64,000 bases of DNA from an uncultured Saprospiraceae bacterium (GCA_937928045.1 CALFWO010000013.1:39571-103570), one strand, 5' to 3'. Shown: positions 8,679 through 18,327, counted from the first letter of the stretch. Notes: generated by a model from the letters alone, not told the origin. Numbers and translations are program-made.

Positions 8679-9812
8679 TTATTCAGGTACTTGGTCTATA
8701 TATTTACTTACACTCAATATTATCCCTACCGCTATACAGGTAGATAAAATTGATGTTCCACCCATACTGAGCATCGGCAATGTTAATCCGGTCACCGGAA
8801 CCAAGTGAACAGAAACCGCCATATTTGCAAAGGCTTGTACAACGATTAGTAAACCCAATCCTAAGACCAACATAGCACCGAATGTCTTTGGACTTCTTGT
8901 AATAATTCCAACACATCGATAGAAAAACCAGAGATACAATGCAATGATTAATCCCGCTCCTATCAATCCATATTCTTCGCAGATAATTGCAAAAATAAAA
9001 TCTGAATATGGCGCTGGTAAATAATTTTTCTGCATACTATGTCCTGGCCCCAATCCAGTTATTCCTCCATCTGCAATTGCAATCTTGGCTTGCAATATTT
9101 GATATCCTCCATCCGGACTGGAAAAGAACTCACTAATTCTAGATACCCAAGTTCCCAATCTAACTGAGTCAGGTGAAAAAGTTCCAATAATAATCAACCC
9201 ACAAAAGAGCACCATCATTATTAAGAGTAGCAAGCCTATCAATTTCCAAGAAACCCTTCCAATTATCAACATTAGCAGACTTACTATAAACAATAATACA
9301 GCAGTTGATAAATCTTCAGGTGCAATAAATAAACAAACTGCGGCAATAGGAACTAACAAACTAGCACCACCAAAACTTTCATGAATAGTTTCTTGCTTTG
9401 AAGTTATTGCTCTGGCCAGATAAATTATCAAGGCAATTTTTGCAAAGTCAGAAGTTTGAAACGTAAGGCCAATACCGGGAAGAGTAATCCATCTTTTGGC
9501 ATTATTTACTTCCGTACCTAGTCCTAATGTTAATAGTAAAAGCATAAGCGCTCCTATCAGCAACACCGGTGCAGCTTTTGAATATTTTCTGTAAGGAATT
9601 CTATAGCAGACATAGGTCATTGCAACTCCAATTAAAAGAAAAAATCCATGTTTGTACAAATAGAACTCGGTGTTTCCACCTTGTCGTTCGAATCCCATCA
9701 TGCTAGAACTACTATGAACCGCTAACACACTACATAGCGATAGCACACCAAGAATGAACCAAATCACTCCGTCTCCTCTAAACTTGCCATCTATTTTATT
9801 AAGTGCTAACAT
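8679..9812 (-). CDS. ftsW: Peptidoglycan glycosyltransferase FtsW
   Basis: FtsW is a SEDS-family polymerase that makes septal glycan strands from lipid II together with FtsI. The protein is a polytopic membrane protein with about 10 hydrophobic segments. It carries the family stretches NAKRWITLPG, FQTSDFAKIALIIYLAR, GGYQILQAKIAIADGGITG, and SVHLVPVTGLTLPMLSMGG near the C-terminus. The 377-aa length is normal. It lies 7 bp after murD and 1 bp before murG. Confidence 0.97.
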   Translation of the reverse strand: MLALNKIDGKFRGDGVIWFILGVLSLCSVLAVHSSSSMMGFERQGGNTEFYLYKHGFFLLIGVAMTYVCYRIPYRKYSKAAPVLLIGALMLLLLTLGLGTEVNNAKRWITLPGIGLTFQTSDFAKIALIIYLARAITSKQETIHESFGGASLLVPIAAVCLFIAPEDLSTAVLLFIVSLLMLIIGRVSWKLIGLLLLIMMVLFCGLIIIGTFSPDSVRLGTWVSRISEFFSSPDGGYQILQAKIAIADGGITGLGPGHSMQKNYLPAPYSDFIFAIICEEYGLIGAGLIIALYLWFFYRCVGIITRSPKTFGAMLVLGLGLLIVVQAFANMAVSVHLVPVTGLTLPMLSMGGTSILSTCIAVGIILSVSKYIDQVPE

Positions 9813-9819
9813 TTAAATA

Positions 9820-11121
9820 CTACAATTTTTTAATATATTCTTTGAACTGATCTCCTCGATCAATATAATTTCTAAATAAATCAAAACTTGCACATGCTGG
9901 AGAAAGTAAAACTACATCTCCTTCACTAGCCATTTCGCAAGCCTTATCCACAGTCTTTTGCATGGAATCACACGAATAAATTTCATCGATATGATCTCCA
10001 AAATAATTTTTAAGCTTTGAATTGTCCTTCCCTAAACAGATCAGGCATTTCACTTTTTCTTTTACAACAGTCAAAACCTGATCGTATTCATTTCCTTTAT
10101 CAACACCTCCAGCTATCCATATTATCGGCCGGATCATTGATTGTAATGCATAAAATGTTGCATCAACATTTGTAGCCTTACTGTCATTAATGAATTCAAC
10201 ATCATTTAATGTTGCTACAAGTTCCAATCTATGAGGCGCATTAGAGAATTCAGCAAGAGATGATTCCATTGACTCTTTCTCTACACCCAATAGCTGAGCT
10301 ACTTTCAAAGCACAATAAATATTAAATTGATTGTGTGGCCCTTTCAAACTACAGCCTTCCAAATTGATTAGCATTTCTTCAGTTAATTGAAGCAAATTAT
10401 TTTGCATCAAATTTTCTGGAGTTGGAATCAAATTAGCGATCGTTTTTTGATTTTTTAGTCCAGCTTTAACATTAACGTCTTGTCCGTTATAAATCAAATA
10501 ATCTTTTTCATCTTGATTCTTAGTAATCAATAATTTTGAGGCGATGTAATTTTCCATTTTGCCGTTATACCGATCAAGGTGATCCGGTGTAATATTTAGC
10601 AATATTGCAATATTGGGTTTTAGTGTTGGGCATCCGTCCAATTGAAAACTGCTTAACTCCAAAACATAATAGTCTTTGATCTTATCAGTTAACAATCTTG
10701 CAAAGCTTTCTCCAATATTTCCTCCGATACCCACATTAAATCCCGCATTTTCTAAAATGTGGTGAGTTAACAAGGTTGTCGTTGTTTTACCATTACTACC
10801 TGTGATTGCGATGATTTTTGCTTTTGTATTTCTTGCCGCAAATTCAATCTCAGAAATTACTGGGATATTATTTTCATGACAAGCACTTACGACATAAGCT
10901 TCATCTGGAATTCCAGGACTTTTGATAACCAAGTCAGCGACTAAGATTTTATCAAAAGAATGGGTTTGCGCTTCAAAATCAATTTGGTTTTCAATCATTT
11001 CCATTCTAAACTTTTTTAGAATGGCGCCTCCATCGGATACGAAAACAGAATGGCCTAATTGCTTTGCTAACAAAGCTGCGCCTACTCCACTTTCACCTGC
11101 TCCTAGGATGCATATTTTCAT
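9820..11121 (-). CDS. murD: UDP-MurNAc-L-alanine--D-glutamate ligase MurD
   Basis: MurD adds D-glutamate to UDP-MurNAc-L-Ala in the cytoplasm. The N-terminal domain starts MKICILGAGESGVGAA, and the ATP loop GSNGKTTTT lies at 108-116. NITPDHLDRYNG and PHRLELVATLNDVEFINDSKATN mark the central and C-terminal domains, and the end carries LLSPACASFDLFRNY. The 433-aa length is typical. It lies 22 bp after mraY. Confidence 0.97.
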   Translation of the reverse strand: MKICILGAGESGVGAALLAKQLGHSVFVSDGGAILKKFRMEMIENQIDFEAQTHSFDKILVADLVIKSPGIPDEAYVVSACHENNIPVISEIEFAARNTKAKIIAITGSNGKTTTTLLTHHILENAGFNVGIGGNIGESFARLLTDKIKDYYVLELSSFQLDGCPTLKPNIAILLNITPDHLDRYNGKMENYIASKLLITKNQDEKDYLIYNGQDVNVKAGLKNQKTIANLIPTPENLMQNNLLQLTEEMLINLEGCSLKGPHNQFNIYCALKVAQLLGVEKESMESSLAEFSNAPHRLELVATLNDVEFINDSKATNVDATFYALQSMIRPIIWIAGGVDKGNEYDQVLTVVKEKVKCLICLGKDNSKLKNYFGDHIDEIYSCDSMQKTVDKACEMASEGDVVLLSPACASFDLFRNYIDRGDQFKEYIKKL

Positions 11122-11143
11122 TTCGTTTTTCGGTTTCCTATTT

Positions 11144-12382
11144 TTATCTGACCTTCAACGAGATCAATGATAATACTGCTAGAAGAATTCCAACAATCCA
11201 AAATCGAGTTACGATCTTAGATTCGTGCATTCCTTTTTTTTGAAAATGATGATGAAGAGGAGACATTAAAAATATTCTACGTCCTTCTCCATATTTCTTG
11301 CGGGTATATTTAAAATACGACACCTGCAGCATCACAGACAAATTCTCAGCTACAAATATTCCACAGAGAATAGGAATTAAAAATTCCTTTCGAATGAGTA
11401 TTGCCATGGCAGCAATGATGCTACCCAGACTTAAACTTCCGGTATCTCCCATGAATACTTGTGCAGGATGCGAATTATACCAAAGAAAACCTATGCATGC
11501 ACCGAGGAAACAAGCTGCAAAAACTAGAATTTCTCCTGCACCTGGTAAGTAGAGAATATTCAAATAATCTGCGGCGATTACATTACCGGAAACATAAGCT
11601 AAGATTCCTAGTACCGCTCCAATAATTGCGGAAACACCAGTAGCCAAGCCATCAATGCCATCTGTTAGATTCGCAGCATTTGAAACAGCCGTCACTACAA
11701 TAATGACAAAGGGAACAAATACTACCCAAGCGAGTTGCATATAATTTTCTGAAAAGAAACTTAGTACAACAGCATAATCGAATTCACCATTTTTCAAAAA
11801 AGGGACATTTGTCAAGGTGGTTTTCACCCATGCAATTTGTCCTGCTTCTGTAGATATAGTCTTTACTATATCGTAATTGGCTGCCATTGCTCGAGCATAA
11901 TCCATTTGCACAACCACATCTTCACTATAAAGCATAGTCAGCGCGATGATCAAACCCAAACCAATTTGGCCTAATATTTTAAACTTCCCACTTAAGCCTT
12001 TTTTGTTTTTTCGAAAAACTTTTATGTAGTCATCCAAAAACCCAATGCTCCCCATCCAAGAAGTTGCTATAAGCAGAAGTAAAATGTATATGTTATGCAA
12101 TTGGGCTGTCAAAAGACAAGGAATAATGATGGCCAAAAGAATAATGATTCCACCCATTGTAGGTGTACCCTCTTTTTCTTTCTGACCCTGCAATCCTAAG
12201 TCTCTGACCGTCTCACCTATTTGTTGCCTTTGCAACCAACGGATAATTCGACCGCCAAAAAGCATGGAAATGATCAACGACAAAATAACTGCTAGTCCGG
12301 CTCGAAAAGAAAGGAACTGAAATAAACTGGCACCTGCCCAGTTGTAAGTTTCCTCTAAATAGTCGAACAAATAGTATAGCAT
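11144..12382 (-). CDS. mraY: Phospho-N-acetylmuramoyl-pentapeptide transferase MraY
   Basis: MraY transfers phospho-MurNAc-pentapeptide to undecaprenyl phosphate and makes lipid I. The protein is polytopic and carries the family motifs [16 protein letters not shown] (catalytic Asp pair), [25 protein letters not shown] and MSPLHHHFQ. At 412 aa it is longer than E. coli MraY (360). The extra length is a loop before the AWVVFVPF segment, as is usual in Bacteroidota. No murF lies upstream; the 190-bp gap to murE holds an inverted repeat instead. Confidence 0.97.
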   Translation of the reverse strand: MLYYLFDYLEETYNWAGASLFQFLSFRAGLAVILSLIISMLFGGRIIRWLQRQQIGETVRDLGLQGQKEKEGTPTMGGIIILLAIIIPCLLTAQLHNIYILLLLIATSWMGSIGFLDDYIKVFRKNKKGLSGKFKILGQIGLGLIIALTMLYSEDVVVQMDYARAMAANYDIVKTISTEAGQIAWVKTTLTNVPFLKNGEFDYAVVLSFFSENYMQLAWVVFVPFVIIVVTAVSNAANLTDGIDGLATGVSAIIGAVLGILAYVSGNVIAADYLNILYLPGAGEILVFAACFLGACIGFLWYNSHPAQVFMGDTGSLSLGSIIAAMAILIRKEFLIPILCGIFVAENLSVMLQVSYFKYTRKKYGEGRRIFLMSPLHHHFQKKGMHESKIVTRFWIVGILLAVLSLISLKVR

Positions 12383-12411
12383 TTATCGCTGGTCTTTCAT
12401 TTGAATTAAAA

Positions 12412-12523
12412 CCTAATCATTCCAGTACCTTTTAAAAGGAGCAGTGGAAGGGTCCTTTAAATTGGGAATATAAAGTACCCATTTCCACTGCGAGCCGTAA
12501 AAATGAATCTGAGAATGATTAGG
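12412..12523. repeat. ~110-bp imperfect inverted repeat in the murE-mraY gap
   Basis: The ends match exactly (CCTAATCATTC at 12412-12422, GAATGATTAGG at 12513-12523). A second exact block follows inside (GCAGTGGAA at 12441-12449, TTCCACTGC at 12483-12491). Aligning the left half with the reverse complement of the right half gives partial identity over most of ~55 bp. It would form a long interrupted hairpin in the dcw transcript. It may be a decayed MITE-like insertion or an RNA processing or attenuation site. Confidence 0.6.
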
Positions 12524-12572
12524 CTCTTTTAATAAATCTAAACTTTCGCTAAGATTTATGTATTCGATATTT

Positions 12573-14033
12573 TCAATTTAAGCCGAGTGACGCTTTCAAC
12601 TCGACCTTATCATCAAAAGGAATTCTCACTCCTTTTATTTCTTGGTAATTTTCATGACCTTTTCCTGCTACTAAAATTATATCTCCAGTATTTGCAAAAA
12701 GTCCTGCCGTTTTAATGGCTTGTTGTCTATCATCAATTCTAATTACATGATCATTTTTATTGGCATCTATTCCGGCTTCCATATCATCCAAAATGGATTT
12801 AGGATCTTCGGTTCTAGGATTGTCTGAAGTAAGAATAACTTTGTCACTCAATGCAGCTGCAATGTTGGCCATTACCGGTCGCTTTTTCTTGTCTCTATCT
12901 CCTCCGCATCCAACGACGGTTATAATCTTACTACTTGGCGATTTGGTTTCAATTAATGTTTCCAAAACATTTTTCAATGCATCAGGTGTATGCGCATAAT
13001 CGACTACGCCTGTTATTCCTTTATCGGTAGAAATGATAATATCAAATCGACCTTGTGCAGGTTTTAATTCACTAATTACTCGAAGTAGTTCGAATCGATC
13101 AACATCCAAAATAGTCCCCACCCCGAATACCGCAAGCAAGTTGTATGCATTAAACTTACCCACAAGCCGAGCAAATAGTTCATCACCATTAATATCGAGG
13201 TGGAGTCCAGTTAAAATATTTTCAAGGACTTTTGCCTTAAAATCGGTTAGTGTTAATAACGAGTATTCATAAATCTTAGCTTTAGAGTTTTGCACCATGA
13301 CCTTTCCATTCTTATCATCAATATTCACCAAAGCAAAACTAGTTGCAGGTAAATTATCGAAGAAAGACTTTTTAGCATCCAAATAGTTTCGGAAAGTCTT
13401 GTGATAATCAAGATGGTCATGAGACAAATTGGTAAACACACCACCGGCGAAATCAAGTCCGGTGATACGTTGCTGAGCAACCGCATGCGAGCTTACTTCC
13501 ATGAAGCAGTGTGTGCAGTTTTGGTCGACCATCTCAGCCAATAGTTCATTTAAGGAAATAGGATCAGGTGTAGTGAATCGACTTGGTTTTTCGATTAATC
13601 CAATTTTATTAACTACCGTAGAAACCAAGCCTGATTTAAAACCAAGTTTTGAAAAAAGATCATGCAGTAAAGTTGCAACGGTTGTCTTACCATTGGTACC
13701 AGTGATACCAATTAATTTTAAATTTTTAGAAGGTTCATTGTAAAAAATAGTTGCAGATAATGCAAGCGCTTTTGCAGCGTCATCGACAACAACATAAGTT
13801 ACATTTGAATCTAAATCTTGTGGAATTTCTTCGCAAAGAATTGTATTGGCTCCAGACTCGATTGCCTGAGTAATGTACTCATGGCCATCGACAGTAAGTC
13901 CTTTGATTGCACAGAACATACTCCCGGCCGCAACCCGGCGCGAGTCAGAGACAACGCGTCGGATTACTTTGGAAGTATCGCCCTTTGTAGACTTTACCTC
14001 AATAGGTTTCAATAATGTTTCAAGTGCGATCAC
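12573..14033 (-). CDS. murE: UDP-MurNAc-tripeptide synthetase MurE (meso-diaminopimelate type)
   Basis: MurE adds the third residue of the stem peptide. The ATP loop GITGTNGKTTVATL lies around 109-122, and the specificity motif DNPR is at 404-407. In known MurE enzymes DNPR selects meso-diaminopimelate, so the wall is predicted to be of the DAP type. FTNLSHDHLDYH and GRFDIIIS are also family stretches. The start is GTG at 14033, directly before MIALETLLKP; the region upstream is the hairpin array. The 486-aa length is typical. Confidence 0.97.
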   Translation of the reverse strand: MIALETLLKPIEVKSTKGDTSKVIRRVVSDSRRVAAGSMFCAIKGLTVDGHEYITQAIESGANTILCEEIPQDLDSNVTYVVVDDAAKALALSATIFYNEPSKNLKLIGITGTNGKTTVATLLHDLFSKLGFKSGLVSTVVNKIGLIEKPSRFTTPDPISLNELLAEMVDQNCTHCFMEVSSHAVAQQRITGLDFAGGVFTNLSHDHLDYHKTFRNYLDAKKSFFDNLPATSFALVNIDDKNGKVMVQNSKAKIYEYSLLTLTDFKAKVLENILTGLHLDINGDELFARLVGKFNAYNLLAVFGVGTILDVDRFELLRVISELKPAQGRFDIIISTDKGITGVVDYAHTPDALKNVLETLIETKSPSSKIITVVGCGGDRDKKKRPVMANIAAALSDKVILTSDNPRTEDPKSILDDMEAGIDANKNDHVIRIDDRQQAIKTAGLFANTGDIILVAGKGHENYQEIKGVRIPFDDKVELKASLGLN

Positions 14034-14036
14034 AAG

Positions 14037-14213
14037 TGTTCATAGTGTGAGGACGAGCCTCAATTTTCAAATAGTGTGTCATAGTGCAAGGAGTAAAACC
14101 TTGCTTTAAAGTGTTCAAGTGTGAGATACCGAAATACCTCTAAAGTGTGTCATAGTGTGGGGACTTCGGATTTCTCCAGGCCCCTTTTATAGTGTAGTAT
14201 TCTTGCGAATACT
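14037..14213. repeat. Array of five small hairpins separated by AGTGT(GTC)ATAGTGT-like linkers, ftsI-murE gap
   Basis: The motif ATAGTGT or a close variant recurs near 14042, 14081, 14117, 14152 and 14189, spaced about 34-39 bp. Each copy is followed by a different short inverted repeat: TGAGG/CCTCA (14048-14062), GCAAGG/CCTTGC (14086-14104), GAGATA/TACCTC with mismatches (14123-14140), GGGG/CCCC (14159-14184) and AGTATTC/GAATACT (14196-14213). The linkers are conserved but the stems differ in sequence while staying paired. The last stem abuts the ftsI stop codon. Confidence 0.65.
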
Positions 14214-16337
14214 TTATTTCAATGTTAGCCAAATGCTCTGTCCCTTCGCTGCTGTTCCTGATTTGATTGATTGCAATCTTACTTTTCCCACTCCTGAGGT
14301 CTTTACTTTTAATCCTCTTGACTCCAATAAGTGTAAAGCATCTTTCAATCCCATCCCGACCACATTCGGCACTAATTCTTCTGAGAATATTTTCGGATAC
14401 AAATTCAAAGAATCTCTTCTAGGTTGTAATTGTACCCATTTATTTTCCGCTATATTGTCTCTATAAGGAATATTTAGGTTCTTAAAAATTTCCTTAAAAT
14501 CTTCTTTGTTTCCTACATGTTTTCCTTTCATTTTAGAATTCACTCTTCTGGGAATCCCCTTCTCATTCAAAGCAACATGCAAGTCCATTTCAGATTCGAA
14601 AATCCCTTCAGCAATTCCCTTAAAAATCGGTCCAGCCACTTGGCTTCCATAAAAGCCAAATACTTTAGGGTTTTCGACCATAACGATCACCGAATATTTA
14701 GGATTATCAGCAGGAAAATATCCAGCGAATGAAGCCCTATATTTCAATTTAGAGGAGCGGTCAATTTTGCTATAATTCGTTTGTGCCGTACCGGTCTTTC
14801 CCGCGAATTGAACACGATTCGATTTCAATTTTTTAGCCGTTCCATTTTCAACAACGCCCAATAAAAGATCTTGAACCAGCTGAATAGTTTTGCTTGACGC
14901 CATTTTTGGAAGTAGTACTTCCGGTTTGAATTTTCTTACCGTTTCTCCAAACTCTTCTACTTGATCAACTAAATATGGCTTCATCATTTTTCCTCCATTA
15001 GCCACACCATTATAAAATGTCAACATTTGTAATGGTGTCATCGTCGATTCATATCCTATTGACATCCAAGGCAATGAAATCCCTGACCAATTATCCTTTT
15101 TACTATATGCTTCTTTCAAATAAGGTTGAGCTTCACCAAGAATTGTAATTCCTGTTTTTTCTCCCAATCCCATTTTCTTCAAACGTTCAACAAATTCTCC
15201 CGCTTTGTTATTTGTTCCGTAATAATGTTGAACTAACTTTGCAATTCCAACATTAGAAGACAATTCAAAAGCTCTTCGAATGGTAGTTGTATCAATATCT
15301 TTACAAGCCATACTTGCATCAACCATTCGCTCTTCAAAAAAAGCAGTTTCCCCGTTTTCAATATTGATCAAATCCTCTAATTCAATCTTTTTATCTTCAA
15401 GTAAGCTCATGATGGAAGCAAGCTTAAAAGTTGACCCTTGTTCCACAGCAGTCCCTACTGCATAATTATAATTTTCCCAAAATCCAGATTCGGAATTTTT
15501 CACATTTGCAATGGCTTTTATTGCACCTGTTTGAACTTCCATTACAACAGCGCATCCAAAGTCTGCATCATGCTTTTTTAATCCTTTGATTAATTCTGAC
15601 TGGGCGATATCTTGAAAATTGACGTTCAATGTAGTTTTAATATCCTTACCAGCAACGGACTCAATTTCATCCAAGTCACTTACAGGAATATAATCCCTCC
15701 CTACTCTTTGCACCAATCTCATACCTTCAGAACCAGCCAATTCCTTATCAAAGTATCCTTCTAAACCAACCGGTTGAGCATTCTCCCGAACATATCCAAT
15801 TGTTCGGTGCGCAAGCATACTAAAAGGTCTTTGACGTTTTGATTTTCTATCAAGAATCAAACCTCCTTTATACTGACCTCTTGAGAAAAGTGGAAACTTT
15901 TGAATTTCATTTTTCTCAGAAAGCGAAGCTTCCTTCTTAATCAATATATTTCGAGTTCCTTTCTTTCTATGGTATTTCAAATATTCTAGCCATTCGAAAT
16001 GGTTTCTAGAATTATCAACATAGTTTGCTAAACAATATGCCAATGAATCAACTTCTCTTTCGAAGTGAATCGCTTTCATACCGGTTGAATTAGGATCAAA
16101 TCTAATTTCAAAGAACGGTAGCGCAGAAGCTAGCAACTCGCCAGAGTCCGCTATAATGTTTCCACGTTCGGCTTGCACAGGAATATATTTTAAATATAAA
16201 CTATCTCCTTTTGCACTCCATTTATCTCCTTCAAAAACACTAATATTCACTGCCCTTGCAAAAATGAATAACGAAAAGCCGCATAACACAAAAAACGTTA
16301 TGTACACTCGACTTAAAACTTCGTTTCTAATATCCAT
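14214..16337 (-). CDS. ftsI: Septal penicillin-binding protein FtsI (PBP3-type transpeptidase) with PASTA domain
   Basis: FtsI cross-links septal peptidoglycan in the periplasm and works with FtsW. It has an N-terminal membrane anchor (about 10-30) and a dimerisation domain with RGNIIADSGELLA (59-71). The transpeptidase domain has all three catalytic motifs: STFK with Ser302, SSN (360-362) and KTGT (514-517). The last ~55 residues (LVPNVVGMGLKDALHLL onward) form a PASTA domain, present in many Bacteroidota and Gram-positive homologues but not in E. coli FtsI. The 707-aa length fits that layout. It follows the FtsL-like gene by 5 bp. Confidence 0.97.
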   Translation of the reverse strand: MDIRNEVLSRVYITFFVLCGFSLFIFARAVNISVFEGDKWSAKGDSLYLKYIPVQAERGNIIADSGELLASALPFFEIRFDPNSTGMKAIHFEREVDSLAYCLANYVDNSRNHFEWLEYLKYHRKKGTRNILIKKEASLSEKNEIQKFPLFSRGQYKGGLILDRKSKRQRPFSMLAHRTIGYVRENAQPVGLEGYFDKELAGSEGMRLVQRVGRDYIPVSDLDEIESVAGKDIKTTLNVNFQDIAQSELIKGLKKHDADFGCAVVMEVQTGAIKAIANVKNSESGFWENYNYAVGTAVEQGSTFKLASIMSLLEDKKIELEDLINIENGETAFFEERMVDASMACKDIDTTTIRRAFELSSNVGIAKLVQHYYGTNNKAGEFVERLKKMGLGEKTGITILGEAQPYLKEAYSKKDNWSGISLPWMSIGYESTMTPLQMLTFYNGVANGGKMMKPYLVDQVEEFGETVRKFKPEVLLPKMASSKTIQLVQDLLLGVVENGTAKKLKSNRVQFAGKTGTAQTNYSKIDRSSKLKYRASFAGYFPADNPKYSVIVMVENPKVFGFYGSQVAGPIFKGIAEGIFESEMDLHVALNEKGIPRRVNSKMKGKHVGNKEDFKEIFKNLNIPYRDNIAENKWVQLQPRRDSLNLYPKIFSEELVPNVVGMGLKDALHLLESRGLKVKTSGVGKVRLQSIKSGTAAKGQSIWLTLK

Positions 16338-16342
16338 TTACA

Positions 16343-16654
16343 CTACTGCTTTCTAGGTACTATTATTTTTTTCAACTGTTGTCTTGGTAACTGCAAGTTT
16401 GCATCGGCCATTGACTTTACAACTTGCGACCTTTTTGTTTTGGCTGAGAGTTGACTTTTCAGTCCCATTGATTCCCAACGAAGACTTTTGATCTCTTGCT
16501 GAGTATGTTGAATCTCTCGTAGCTTTTTATGCGAATAATTTGCATTAGCTATATAAATGACACCTAAAAAAGCCAGAAATAATAAGAAAGGCAACTTCCC
16601 CAAAACTGGAGATTTGCTAGCATTCTTCAAAATCGATTTCTCTTTGGCACCCAT
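16343..16654 (-). CDS. FtsL-like divisome protein
   Basis: This is a small bitopic protein in the ftsL position between rsmH and ftsI. It has a basic N-terminus (MGAKEKSILKNASK), one transmembrane helix (about 20-37, LPFLLFLAFLGVIYIA) and a coiled-coil-like stretch (about 40-75). That layout is typical of FtsL, which forms a complex with FtsQ and FtsB. The ATG at 16654 is preferred; the longer frame reaches a TTG at 16708 and would overlap rsmH by 38 bp. FtsL is too diverged for a firm sequence-only call, so position carries much of the weight. Confidence 0.8.
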   Translation of the reverse strand: MGAKEKSILKNASKSPVLGKLPFLLFLAFLGVIYIANANYSHKKLREIQHTQQEIKSLRWESMGLKSQLSAKTKRSQVVKSMADANLQLPRQQLKKIIVPRKQ

Positions 16655-16670
16655 AGGATACAATATGTTC

Positions 16671-17591
16671 TTAAGTGTTCGGTGTTCTATCTTTTGTCCG
16701 CTCAGCAATGCGCATTTTTGCAGACCTAGCTCTAGAATTGTGTTCTATTTCTGTTTGGCTTGGAACAATCGCCTTTTTGCTAATCAGCTTAAATGGGCGA
16801 TATATATTTCCATAAAAATCTGTATCATGCTTTCCTTCAGCATTTCCAGATTTCATAAAATTCTTAACCAGTCTGTCTTCCAAGGAGTGATACGAAATCA
16901 CCACTAATGTTCCTCCTGGTTTTATGACTTGAGTCGCTTGATTTAATAAATCTATTAGCGCGCCCATTTCATCGTTAATTTCTATTCGGATTGCTTGAAA
17001 TACTTGAGCCAGATACCTTGGTCGATTGCCTCGAACCATTGGTCCCAAAACCGTTAAAAAATCATTAATCGTTTTGATTGTTTTCAACTTTCGTTTTTGA
17101 ACAATCTCTTCTGCTAAAGATTTTGAATTTCGAACTTCACCGTACCTACTAAATACTGATTGAAGCTCTTCGGCTGTAGACTTATTAACGAAATCCGCAG
17201 CGGTCATCCCATTGTTTTGATTCATCCTCATATCGAGCTCAGCATCAAACCGAAAAGAAAAACCTCTTGATGCTTCATTAAACTGATGTGAAGAAACTCC
17301 AAGATCTGCGAGCACGCCGTCTACTTGCTCTATTCCATAAATTTTCAAATACCGCTTCAGATGGCGGAAATTTTGCGGGACAAAATTGAATTGCTCATTC
17401 TCAGAAATCAAATTCGGCAAAACGTCTATGTCCTGGTCAAAAGCGATCAACTTCCCTTTGGAAGACAATCTATTAAGAATCTCTTTACTATGGCCTCCTC
17501 CACCAAACGTACAATCGATGTAAGTTCCAGATGAATTCAACACTAATGCGTCGATACTTTCTTGTAATAAAACTGGATTATGATATTCCAC
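16671..17591 (-). CDS. rsmH: 16S rRNA (cytosine1402-N4)-methyltransferase RsmH (MraW)
   Basis: RsmH methylates N4 of C1402 in 16S rRNA with S-adenosylmethionine. The start MEYHNPVLLQESIDAL is characteristic. The SAM-binding CTFGGGGHSKEIL (about 27-39), DGVLADLGVSSHQ and RGFSFRFDAELDMRM follow, and VISYHSLEDRLVKNF is near the C-terminus. The start codon is GTG. The 306-aa length is normal, and it lies 6 bp after mraZ. Confidence 0.97.
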   Translation of the reverse strand: MEYHNPVLLQESIDALVLNSSGTYIDCTFGGGGHSKEILNRLSSKGKLIAFDQDIDVLPNLISENEQFNFVPQNFRHLKRYLKIYGIEQVDGVLADLGVSSHQFNEASRGFSFRFDAELDMRMNQNNGMTAADFVNKSTAEELQSVFSRYGEVRNSKSLAEEIVQKRKLKTIKTINDFLTVLGPMVRGNRPRYLAQVFQAIRIEINDEMGALIDLLNQATQVIKPGGTLVVISYHSLEDRLVKNFMKSGNAEGKHDTDFYGNIYRPFKLISKKAIVPSQTEIEHNSRARSAKMRIAERTKDRTPNT

Positions 17592-17597
17592 AACAAA

Positions 17598-18086
17598 TTA
17601 TTGTGGCCCTCCTGAGTCCGAAGTCGATGTACCACCAAAGTGAACATCTCCCATAACCTCCTCTCCTATTGCAGAGAAATCTTCAGGTGCATTTTCCAAC
17701 ATTTCATTATAAGCCTCTTCTGACCATATCTCAATTCTATTTCCTTGTCCTGCAAGAATTACATTCTTTGTAATGCCTGCATACTCTAAAAGCCGCTTTT
17801 GTAATAGAATTCTATCATTCCCTAACAGATCTATTTCAGTGGCTCCTCGAAGGAAATATCTTTTGAAGTCACGATTTTTCTTAACGAAGTCATTCAACCC
17901 ATTAATTCTTGTCGCTACTTCATCCCAAGCTTTCTTGGGATACAGATTCAAGCACTTTTCAAATCCACGATTCATCATTATTCTAGAAGCTCCCATGCTG
18001 GACAACATGCTTAAGAGCCCAATAGGTAACCGAAGTCTTCCCTTGGAGTCTATCTTGCATTCAAATTCTCCAAGAAGCTGACTCAT
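17598..18086 (-). CDS. mraZ: Transcriptional regulator MraZ
   Basis: MraZ is a DNA-binding protein with two SpoVT/AbrB-like beta domains that regulates the dcw operon in several bacteria. The start MSQLLGEFECKIDSKGRLRLP is the first domain (about 5-60), and the second contains ATEIDLLGNDRILLQKRLLEY (about 80-125). At 162 aa it is slightly longer than the E. coli protein, with an acidic Gly/Ser-rich tail. It is the first gene of the operon, and repeated GTGGA boxes upstream fit autoregulation. Confidence 0.96.
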   Translation of the reverse strand: MSQLLGEFECKIDSKGRLRLPIGLLSMLSSMGASRIMMNRGFEKCLNLYPKKAWDEVATRINGLNDFVKKNRDFKRYFLRGATEIDLLGNDRILLQKRLLEYAGITKNVILAGQGNRIEIWSEEAYNEMLENAPEDFSAIGEEVMGDVHFGGTSTSDSGGPQ

Positions 18087-18121
18087 TCTGCGCTATTAAT
18101 CGTTTGATTGTATGTGCACGA

Positions 18122-18157
18122 CAAATGTAATCCTGTTTTGGCAATAAAACGCCAAAA
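18122..18157 (-). promoter_or_regulatory. Putative dcw operon promoter with palindrome
   Basis: On the minus strand TACATTTG (18129-18122) fits the Bacteroidota -7 element TAnnTTTG, 36 bp before the mraZ ATG. A TTTG lies 23 bp further upstream, longer than the usual 19-21. A 7-bp inverted repeat TTTTGGC-N8-GCCAAAA (18136-18157) overlaps the -33 region and may be an operator. Confidence 0.5.
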
Positions 18158-18160
18158 TCG

Positions 18161-18195
18161 TCCACTTTTTTTCACAAAGTTCCACTTTATTCCAC
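18161..18195 (-). promoter_or_regulatory. Four MraZ-box-like direct repeats with exact 10-bp period
   Basis: On the minus strand GTGGA-type boxes start every 10 bp: GTGGAATAAA, GTGGAACTTT, GTGAAAAAAA, GTGGACGATT. On the plus strand they read TCCAC/TTCAC at 18161, 18171, 18181 and 18191. MraZ proteins in other bacteria bind direct repeats with 10-bp spacing just upstream of mraZ, so this is a strong candidate MraZ operator. Confidence 0.7.
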
Positions 18196-18327
18196 TGGTG
18201 CGGAAAGACAGAAGTGAATTGCAATTATTTGATTATGACTCTTTCCATAATATGGTGATAAAAGTCATTTTTTGAATAAAATATAATTTTGATCACGGCT
18301 TGATTGAATGAAAAACGGTTTAGAATT

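Noticed and set aside
13033..14109. Several 65-79-codon plus-strand frames over murE
   Set aside because: They are shadows of murE with no independent features.
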